DNA of 11,605 bases. Origin: CAYMJV01 sp964390545 (GTDB taxonomy: Bacteria > Desulfobacterota > BSN033 > UBA1163). Positions 6,774-11,605 of the stretch are shown piece after piece; positions within the stretch are counted from its first letter, which is position 1; the number at the start of each line of letters is the position of its first letter. Under the pieces are notes generated by a model. That model did no database searches. It had not been told where the DNA came from and worked only from the letters and a program-made list of their open reading frames with translations. Position numbers and translations under genes: made by a program. The DNA is taken from contig CAYMJV010000080.1 of assembly GCA_964390545.1 (NCBI GenBank), forward strand, positions 1 through 11,605, read 5' to 3'.

Positions 6774-6894
6774 GTCATCCTGAGGGCAACGCCCGAAGGA
6801 TCTCAACGAGATTCTTCGCAGAGTTTACCCTTAGCCATGAAATCAGACTCTTCGCTTCGCTCAGAGTGACACTGAGCGAAGGGCTCAGAATGAC
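6774..6894. repeat. structured intergenic repeat with imperfect terminal inverted repeats
   Basis: The ends GTCATCCTGAG (6774-6784) and CTCAGAATGAC (6884-6894) are inverted copies at 10 of 11 positions. Inside are three further hairpins. GGGC-AAC-GCCC is at 6784-6794. CGAAGGATCTC-AAC-GAGATTCTTCG is at 6794-6818, with one G-T pair. A perfect 10-bp stem, CTTCGCTCAG/CTGAGCGAAG, is at 6855-6864 and 6872-6881. It fills most of the gap between fumarase beta and menA. Sequences of this kind are recognisable as a dispersed non-coding repeat in environmental bacterial genomes. No transposase is present. Confidence 0.75.
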
Positions 6895-6924
6895 AAAAGA
6901 CGAAGACCACGCAACGACGTGCTT

Positions 6925-7482
6925 TTACTCCTTCTTGTATTTTTTCATCCCTTCAACATAGAGGTCATTCCCTCTCACATCATTGACGACAATGACCGGA
7001 AGGTCTTCCACTTCCAGTTTTCGGATGGCTTCTGGACCCAGATCTTCGTAGGCCACCACTTCCGCTTTTTTCACTCGCTTCGCCAGAAGGGCACCGGCGC
7101 CCCCCGTGGCAGCAAAGTAGACCGCTTTATATTTCTTCATCGCTTCTTTCACGGTGTCGGATCGCATCCCCTTCCCGATCATTCCTTTTAGACCTCTTTC
7201 CATCAATGTTGGAGAATAGGCATCCATACGGTAACTAGTTGTCGGGCCTGCAGATCCAAAGGCCTGCCCTGGTTTAGCGGGGGTAGGACCCACATAGTAG
7301 ATAATCTGTCCTTGAATGTCAAAGGGAAGATTTTTACCTTCTTTCAATAAGGTGAAAAGCCTTTGATGAGCTGCGTCCCTTCCGGTGTAAATGATTCCGC
7401 TGACGAGGACTCGATCTCCAATCTTTAGTTTTTCAACGTCCTTATCAGTCAAAGGCGGTTTCAGCCGAATGGGTTCGCTCAT
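6925..7482 (-). CDS. fumarate hydratase class I, beta subunit (C-terminal domain)
   Basis: The small subunit of the two-subunit class I (4Fe-4S) fumarase, which reversibly hydrates fumarate to malate. Its 185 residues carry the family motifs GRDAAHQRL (34-42), YYVGPTPAKPGQAFGSAGPTTS (62-83), GMIGKG (100-105), ATGGAGALLA (125-134) and YEDLGPEAIRKLEVEDLP (145-162). The length matches beta subunits of FumA/TtdB type. The ATG is preceded by GGAG five bases upstream. It follows the alpha gene in the same direction but with a 168-bp repeat-filled gap, where these two genes usually lie close together. L(+)-tartrate dehydratase belongs to the same family and cannot be excluded by sequence alone, but the malate dehydrogenase neighbour favours fumarase. 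Confidence 0.93.
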   Translation of the reverse strand: MSEPIRLKPPLTDKDVEKLKIGDRVLVSGIIYTGRDAAHQRLFTLLKEGKNLPFDIQGQIIYYVGPTPAKPGQAFGSAGPTTSYRMDAYSPTLMERGLKGMIGKGMRSDTVKEAMKKYKAVYFAATGGAGALLAKRVKKAEVVAYEDLGPEAIRKLEVEDLPVIVVNDVRGNDLYVEGMKKYKKE

Positions 7483-7501
7483 AGAATCTCCGAATAAGGA
7501 C

Positions 7502-7629
7502 CACTTTGTTCGAGGATCGCTTCGCTTGAGGAGCGTTTCACTTGAGGTCTAAGGTTAACTCTTTTGCCTCTTTCCTCAAGGCTCCGTCAGGAGCCGGTCC
7601 TTAAGTCTGGTGAAACCAGACGATCCTTA
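7502..7629. repeat. composite repeat, copy 1 (16-bp units plus two hairpins)
   Basis: It begins with about three 16-bp units of the CGCTTCGCTTGAGGAG type (7502-7517, 7518-7533, 7534-7547). The hairpin GGCTCC-GTCA-GGAGCC follows (7580-7595), and then GTCTGG-TGAAA-CCAGAC (7605-7621). Positions 7518-7629 match 8582-8693 at 100 of 112 positions without gaps and in the same orientation. It lies between the fumarase alpha and beta genes. A further palindromic run, CTTAAGGCCTTAAG, follows the element. It has no T-run after a stem in either direction, so it is not a classical terminator. Confidence 0.85.
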
Positions 7630-7650
7630 AGGCCTTAAGGCCGGTCCTTG

Positions 7651-8490
7651 TCATATGATCGCTTCCTTATGCCTCTGGGCGTGACATTGAATATTAACGG
7701 CCAAGGGAAAACTGGCGATATGGCATGGCATCATTAAGATCTGGACGGCTAAAGAAGTAGTCCGCCCTCCTAATCCCTGGGGACCAATACCCAGTCGATT
7801 GATCTCGTTCAAAATCTCGGATTCTAACTTATCCAGCTCTGGATCCGAATTCCTGCTGCCGAGGGGTCTAAGCAGGCTCTTCTTGGCAAGAAGGGCCGCC
7901 TGTTCAAAAGTCCCTCCGATCCCCACACCCACAATGGTTGGGGGACAAGGGTTTGAACCCGACTCCTTGACTCTTTGAACGACAAAACGTTTAATCCCCT
8001 CAACTCCGTCTGAGGGTGTAAGCATGACCACCCGGCTCATGTTTTCGCTGCCGCCGCCTTTCGGGGCCACGGTGATCTTAATCTTTTCTCCCGGAACGAT
8101 TTCAGTGTGGATGATCGCGGGGGTATTATCTCCTGTATTCGCTCTCGTAAAAGGATGGCAGATCGATTTCCGCAAATACCCTTCCCGATACCCCTGTCGA
8201 ACTCCCTCAAGGATTGCCTCTCTCAGGTCTCCTCCAACCAGATGAACATCCTGTCCCAGTTCCAAGAAGACCACGGCAAAACCCGTATCCTGGCAGATGG
8301 GGACTCTTTCCTCTCTGGCAATCCGAGCATTCTCCTTCAATTCCTTCAATATCTCAACCCCCAGAGGGGATTCTTCTTTCCCTAATGCTCGATCGAAGGC
8401 CTGAAGCACATCCTCCCCTAGATCAGTATTCGCCTCCATACACAGCGCTCTGACTTTCTCTGTAATCATCTTGACATTAACTTCCCGCAT
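7651..8490 (-). CDS. fumarate hydratase class I, alpha subunit (N-terminal domain)
   Basis: The large, Fe-S-binding subunit of class I fumarase, working with the beta subunit encoded next. From the ATG at 8490 it has 279 residues, as usual for the family. Three cysteines expected to ligate the 4Fe-4S cluster are seen: Cys66 in ICQDTG, Cys182 in GSNPCPP and Cys256 in MMPCHIASFP. Other family blocks are ANTGDNTPA (117-125), KGGGSENMS (144-152) and GIGPQGLGGRTTSLAV (234-249). The frame is open to an ATG at 8550, but the extra 20 codons lie in 16-bp tandem repeats, and GAAGGAAGAAAG precedes the 8490 ATG, so that start is preferred. A TTG-free alternative is the ATG at 8469. The cluster type makes it an oxygen-sensitive enzyme, in keeping with an anaerobe. 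Confidence 0.93.
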   Translation of the reverse strand: MREVNVKMITEKVRALCMEANTDLGEDVLQAFDRALGKEESPLGVEILKELKENARIAREERVPICQDTGFAVVFLELGQDVHLVGGDLREAILEGVRQGYREGYLRKSICHPFTRANTGDNTPAIIHTEIVPGEKIKITVAPKGGGSENMSRVVMLTPSDGVEGIKRFVVQRVKESGSNPCPPTIVGVGIGGTFEQAALLAKKSLLRPLGSRNSDPELDKLESEILNEINRLGIGPQGLGGRTTSLAVQILMMPCHIASFPLAVNIQCHAQRHKEAII

Positions 8491-8500
8491 CAGCTTTCTT

Positions 8501-8693
8501 CCTTCGCTCAAGGGTCGCTTCGCTTGAGGAGCGCTCCGCTTAAGAATCACTCCGTTTGAGGACCGCTCCGCGATACAAGATCGCTCCGCTTGAGGAGCGT
8601 TTCACTTGAGGTTTGAGGCTAATTCTTTTGCCTCTTCCCTCAAGGCTCTGTCACGAGCCGATCCTTAAGTCCGGTGAAACCGGACGCTCCTTA
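8501..8693. repeat. composite repeat, copy 2, with expanded 16-bp tandem array
   Basis: Degenerate units of about 16 bp start at 8501, 8516, 8532, 8548, 8564 (18 bp), 8582 and 8598 (14 bp), with consensus near CGCTCCGCTTGAGGAG. The same hairpins as in copy 1 follow: GGCTC-TGTCAC-GAGCC (8644-8659) and GTCCGG-TGAAA-CCGGAC (8669-8685). Compared with copy 1, the fourth base pair of the last stem changes from T-A to C-G on both arms, so pairing is kept. It lies between mdh and fumarase alpha and overlaps the unlikely upstream extension of the fumarase alpha frame. Confidence 0.85.
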
Positions 8694-8702
8694 CACCCTT
8701 AA

Positions 8703-9632
8703 TTACAGTTTCAACTCTGCAATGCTCTTTTTCACACTCTCGGCAGACTTCGCCACAAGTTTCTTCTCTTCCTCCGTTAATTCGAGTTCGATAATCGACT
8801 CGATACCCTTCGCTCCTAATTTGACCGGGACTCCGAAGCAGATATCCTTCAGTCCATATTCTCCGTTGAGATAGACGCAACAAGGAAGTACTCTCTTCTT
8901 ATCCTTCAGGATAGCCTCTGCCATCTGGATGACCCCAGCGGAAGGGGCATAGAACGCACTTCCCGTCTTGAGGAGATTGACGATTTCTCCCCCCCCTTTC
9001 CGTGTCCGATCGACCAGTCGGTCAATCGTCTCCTTCGGAAGAAGTTGCGAAAGAGGAATGCCGCTCACGGTGCTATATCTTGGAAGGGGGACCATTTCAT
9101 CACCATGTCCACCTAATAGCAGGGCTTGAATGTCCTCCACCGAAACTCCCAATTCCATGGCAATAAACGCTCTGAATCGGGCTGTATCTAAGACGCCTGC
9201 CATCCCCATCACCCTTTCCCGGGGAAAACCGCTTTTCTTGCAGACCAGATAAGTCATCGTATCAAGCGGATTGGTGACCATTATGAGGATGGCTTTCGGG
9301 GATCTTGCAACGACCTCGGCGACGACCGATTCGATGATCTTTTTGTTAATATCCAGCAGGTCTTCCCGGCTCATCCCCGGTTTTCTAGGGACTCCTGAAG
9401 TTATGATCACAACATCCGAATCCTTTGTCTCCTCATATCCATTCGTTCCGATGACCCTTGCATCAAATCCCTCAATTGGACTTGCCTCAAAGAGGTCCAG
9501 GGCCTTTCCTTGAGGAATTCCTTCCAGGATATCGACGAGGACAACATCGCCCAGTTCCTTTTCAGCTGCCCAGTGGGCGGCCGTGGCTCCCACAAACCCT
9601 GCTCCGATAATCGAAATCTTATTTCTTGCCAT
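8703..9632 (-). CDS. mdh: malate dehydrogenase (LDH-like, NAD-dependent)
   Basis: Interconverts malate and oxaloacetate with NAD(H) in the cytoplasm. From the ATG at 9632 it has 309 residues. The dinucleotide fold has GAGFVGA at 10-16, and Asp34 at the end of the second strand (VLVD) favours NAD over NADP. Arg83 in VPRKPGMSR occupies the position that is Gln in lactate dehydrogenases, which indicates malate specificity. Arg89, Asn121 (VTNPLD), Asp149-Arg152 (DTAR) and the catalytic His176 (GGHGDEMVP) are all present. The frame extends seven codons upstream to 9653, but those codons contain the ribosome binding site GGAGGGG, six bases before the chosen ATG. It lies 40 bp after the LacI-type regulator gene and is probably in one transcript with it and the fumarase genes. 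Confidence 0.95.
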   Translation of the reverse strand: MARNKISIIGAGFVGATAAHWAAEKELGDVVLVDILEGIPQGKALDLFEASPIEGFDARVIGTNGYEETKDSDVVIITSGVPRKPGMSREDLLDINKKIIESVVAEVVARSPKAILIMVTNPLDTMTYLVCKKSGFPRERVMGMAGVLDTARFRAFIAMELGVSVEDIQALLLGGHGDEMVPLPRYSTVSGIPLSQLLPKETIDRLVDRTRKGGGEIVNLLKTGSAFYAPSAGVIQMAEAILKDKKRVLPCCVYLNGEYGLKDICFGVPVKLGAKGIESIIELELTEEEKKLVAKSAESVKKSIAELKL

Positions 9633-9672
9633 GACAATCCCCTCCTCTCTCATTCGCTGACGGTCCCCCGTC

Positions 9673-10770
9673 TTAGCCGGAGAGGTCGTTCAGCGAAAAT
9701 CGATCAACCTCTTGCTCCACTCCCTTCAACTGATAGCCTTTTAAATGAAACCCACAGGTTTTCCGAATGATCAATTCGGGCTTTAACAGAATCTCCTTCG
9801 TGGAAGGCTTGCTCTCTCTACCCTCAATCTTTTCCACCAAGGTCTTAACGGCAAGGGCACCCATTTCGAATTTTTTCTGGCCAATGGTTGTCAGCTCAAT
9901 GCCTTTCATTCCCGTGAATTCGATGTCGTTGAACCCGACCAGAGCAATATCTTCGGGAATCCTCAAGCCTCTCTCTACGATGGCCTGATAGGTCCCGAGA
10001 GCCATGTAATCATTGGTGGCAAAGATAGCGGTAGGAGGCTCGGCCATCTCGAGAAATCGCTTTCCTCCCCGATAGCCGGACTCCTTCAAGAAATCCCCCT
10101 CCCAAAAGTAATCGTCTCTCTGCTCGAGGTTGTAGGCTTGAAGCGCTTTCTTTCCGCCTTCCAGACGCTCGAGGGCCACAGAAGATTCGGCAGACCCACC
10201 GATGACACCTATCTGTCGATGGCCGAGTCTGATCAGGTGCTCAACCGCCAAGAATCCTCCGAGAATATTATTCACCCCTACGTAATCCACTTTTTCTTTC
10301 ACCAGAGAATGATAGGTCCTTCGATTCACCAGGACGATGGGAAAAGACTCTTCGGCCAAGGCAACGATATTGGGGTCACCCAGATGGGCAGAAGTAAGAA
10401 TGATCCCATCCACTCCTTTGCTCCGTAGCATATCGACATATTGTTTTTCGATTGAAAGATCTTGGTGAGTGCTGCAGAGGATGATGTTATACCCTAACCC
10501 TATGGCCGTAGCCTCAATCCCTTGGGCCAATTCAATATAGAAAGGATTGGAAATTGTTGTGATGACAAGGCCCAGTGTTTTGGTTCGCTTCATCACCAGG
10601 CTTCTGGCTATGAAGTCGGGCCTGTAGTTCAGGTCCCGGGCGATGGAGAGGATCTTTTCCTTGGTTTCATTCCTTATTCGCGATTTATCATTGAGGGCTC
10701 TTGAAACCGTTGTATGGGATACATTGGCCATATGGGCAATGTCTTTAATAGTAATCTTCTTTTTCATCAT
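9673..10770 (-). CDS. LacI-family transcriptional regulator
   Basis: A DNA-binding regulator of 365 residues. The N-terminal LacI helix-turn-helix spans about residues 7-26 (ITIKDIAHMANVSHTTVSRA), followed by a hinge segment YRPDFIARSL (49-58) and a periplasmic-binding-protein-like effector domain from about residue 64 (TLGLVI...ISNPFYIEL). The last 25 residues or so, after RKTCG, extend beyond the usual end of the family. The effector cannot be read from the sequence. LacI-type proteins mostly answer to sugars, but some (Cra, CcpA) govern central carbon flow, and the position 40 bp before mdh makes control of the malate/fumarate genes likely (inference). Two adjacent ATGs (10770 and 10767) are possible starts and neither has a visible Shine-Dalgarno sequence. 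A small hairpin, GACGG-TCCC-CCGTC (9659-9672), lies directly after its stop. Confidence 0.92.
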   Translation of the reverse strand: MMKKKITIKDIAHMANVSHTTVSRALNDKSRIRNETKEKILSIARDLNYRPDFIARSLVMKRTKTLGLVITTISNPFYIELAQGIEATAIGLGYNIILCSTHQDLSIEKQYVDMLRSKGVDGIILTSAHLGDPNIVALAEESFPIVLVNRRTYHSLVKEKVDYVGVNNILGGFLAVEHLIRLGHRQIGVIGGSAESSVALERLEGGKKALQAYNLEQRDDYFWEGDFLKESGYRGGKRFLEMAEPPTAIFATNDYMALGTYQAIVERGLRIPEDIALVGFNDIEFTGMKGIELTTIGQKKFEMGALAVKTLVEKIEGRESKPSTKEILLKPELIIRKTCGFHLKGYQLKGVEQEVDRFSLNDLSG

Positions 10771-10774
10771 TGAG

Positions 10775-10782
10775 CGTTAACG
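10775..10782. promoter_or_regulatory. candidate LacI-type operator (autoregulation)
   Basis: CGTTAACG is a perfect 8-bp palindrome located 4 to 12 bases before the regulator ATG, where the ribosome binding site would be expected. Flanking symmetry is only partial. LacI-family operators are commonly palindromes with AACG/CGTT half-sites, so autoregulation is plausible, but an 8-bp match is weak evidence. Confidence 0.25.
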
Positions 10783-10790
10783 GTAATATT

Positions 10791-10834
10791 GTGCCCCTTA
10801 ACCCCGCCTGTCCCGCTAGGGCGGGACGGGGCAC
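10791..10834. repeat. GC-rich double-stem hairpin between the carboxylase and the regulator
   Basis: The outer stem GTGCCCC (10791-10797) pairs with GGGGCAC (10828-10834), and the inner stem GTCCCGC (10810-10816) pairs with GCGGGAC (10821-10827) around a TAGG loop. A 12-base bulge lies on the left side only. It sits between the carboxylase stop and the regulator start. On the minus strand no T-run follows, so it is not a standard intrinsic terminator. In style it matches the GC-rich hairpin at 99-114, which also has a 4-base loop. Confidence 0.6.
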
Positions 10835-10893
10835 GTTCCGGTCAACAAAGGAGGGAAGAGCTCAAAAAAGCTGCTCTACGCCCTTTTGATTGC

Positions 10894-10964
10894 ACACCTA
10901 CCACGCGCGGTCGGGGCAGGTACGGGTGTAAGCGGAGATTTCTGGACTTTTTCAAAAAATCTCC
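10894..10964 (-). other. two inverted repeats after the carboxylase stop codon
   Basis: GGAGATTT (10934-10941) and AAATCTCC (10957-10964) form an 8-bp stem that begins at the base next to the carboxylase stop. Its loop of 15 bases is A/T-rich on one side. A second, imperfect stem pairs ACACCTACC (10894-10902) with GGTACGGGTGT (10919-10929). Their position fits a transcript end or an attenuator for the carboxylase gene, but neither is followed by a T-run on the minus strand. I see no protein-coding potential between 10771 and 10964. Confidence 0.3.
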
Positions 10965-11605
10965 TCAGGCGACTTTTTTCTGAGCTTCGGCCTTGGCTTT
11001 GGCCATGGCCTCATCCTCACGCTTCACATCCTCCAAGGTCTTCGGCTTCACCCGCTCCGGCACAGGCTCCAACCCATACTTCCACTTCAAAAACTCTATT
11101 CCCGTCTTCGGATAAAGCGCATAAATCAACGTGTCACAGAGATCCTTGGCCAAACCCTTTGTCTCCTTTTTCGCCTTCTCCAACTCCGGCCCAATTAAAT
11201 CCGCAGGCCGACACGTAATCGGCTCCTTCCCCTTCTTATACCCCTTGAGCACCTGCTTCTTCACCTCATCCGAAATCCCTACAGGCGGCCTCCCATAAAG
11301 CCCATACACATAGTCCTGCGTTTCCATCGACACCATCTTATAACGCCCAAACAGCACATTCAGCACCGCCTGCACCCCCACAATTTGTGACGTCGGCGTG
11401 ACCAAAGGCGGATAACCCAAATCCTTCCTCGTCTCCGGAAGTTCCCGATACACCTCCTCCAGCCGATGGATCGCCTTCTGCTGCCTCAGCTGACTCACCA
11501 TGTTCGAGATCATCCCCCCAGGAATCTGATGCCTCAAAACATTCGTATCGATCACCGCCATCTTCGTCGTATCCAAGAAATCCCGATACTTGGGCGCAAT
11601 CGTCT
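10965..11605 (-). CDS. pycB: pyruvate carboxylase subunit B / oxaloacetate decarboxylase alpha-type carboxyltransferase, C-terminal part
   Basis: The reading frame is open to the window edge, so only the last 213 residues are visible. It carries conserved family blocks: DTTKMAVIDTNVLRHQIPGGM, GYPPLVTPTSQIVGVQAV, and YVYGLYGRPP with PITCRPADL further on. These belong to the carboxyltransferase domain that moves a carboxyl group between biotin and pyruvate/oxaloacetate. The protein ends in a charged Lys/Ala/Glu tail (AKAKAEAQKKVA) and shows no AMKM biotinyl-lysine motif, so the biotin carrier must be a separate protein. That architecture also fits a transcarboxylase 5S subunit or a split decarboxylase; direction and partner are open. 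With mdh and fumarase downstream it would feed pyruvate into, or drain it from, the C4 acid pool. Confidence 0.88.
   Translation of the reverse strand, partial: TIAPKYRDFLDTTKMAVIDTNVLRHQIPGGMISNMVSQLRQQKAIHRLEEVYRELPETRKDLGYPPLVTPTSQIVGVQAVLNVLFGRYKMVSMETQDYVYGLYGRPPVGISDEVKKQVLKGYKKGKEPITCRPADLIGPELEKAKKETKGLAKDLCDTLIYALYPKTGIEFLKWKYGLEPVPERVKPKTLEDVKREDEAMAKAKAEAQKKVA

Noticed and set aside
6729..6924. Small plus-strand protein gene in the fumarase beta-menA gap
   Set aside because: The open frame (6728-6961) consists of dispersed repeat sequence with strong hairpins, has no ribosome binding site, and runs into the fumarase beta gene on the other strand.
8501..8611. CRISPR-like array
   Set aside because: The units are about 16 bp, degenerate and directly adjacent with no unique spacers, and no cas gene is near.
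8703..9632. Lactate dehydrogenase
   Set aside because: The fold is shared, but the substrate-specificity position is Arg83 (PRKPGM) rather than Gln, and the neighbouring fumarase supports malate.
10791..10834. Intrinsic transcription terminator of the carboxylase gene
   Set aside because: The stem is strong, but no T-run follows it on the minus strand and a 12-base one-sided bulge interrupts it. It is listed as a hairpin repeat instead.

Overview
The window looks like part of the chromosome of a strictly anaerobic bacterium, most plausibly a sulfate-reducing or syntrophic member of the Desulfobacterota (former Deltaproteobacteria). This is inferred from the mix of soluble heterodisulfide-reductase (Hdr) proteins, a two-subunit oxygen-sensitive class I fumarase, an LDH-like malate dehydrogenase, a MenA-type prenyltransferase and abundant non-coding palindromic repeats. 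All eleven recognisable genes lie on the minus strand, so the order of transcription runs from high to low coordinates. No rRNA, tRNA, CRISPR array, transposase or integrase was seen.

Right part (11605 to about 6925), the C4-dicarboxylate arm: the C-terminal part of a pyruvate carboxylase subunit B / oxaloacetate decarboxylase alpha-type carboxyltransferase, then a LacI-family regulator, malate dehydrogenase, and fumarase alpha and beta. Together these would interconvert pyruvate, oxaloacetate, malate and fumarate. The regulator sits only 40 bp before mdh, so it is probably co-transcribed with it. Middle (6728-5811): a MenA/UbiA prenyltransferase, suggesting menaquinone synthesis.

Left part (5759-1), an Hdr cluster in the order hdrC1-hdrB1-hdrA(short)-hdrA(long)-hdrC2-hdrB2. 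The last gene is visible only as its first 21 codons at the left edge. The two HdrA paralogues are complementary. The short one keeps a Cys pair after the FAD fold but has no N-terminal domain and no C-terminal ferredoxin. The long one has both of those but has lost the Cys pair. No MvhD, hydrogenase, formate dehydrogenase or flavin-oxidoreductase partner gene is visible, so the electron donor and acceptor are unknown.

Nearly every larger intercistronic gap (about 160-210 bp each) holds a different palindromic or tandem repeat. Examples are a 60-bp element that folds on paper into a perfect three-way junction; two copies of a 112-bp element flanking the fumarase alpha gene, 100/112 identical and with a compensatory stem change; and two AT-rich long palindromes. 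The repeats account for the in-frame N-terminal extensions of hdrC2 and fumarase alpha, whose real starts are probably internal.
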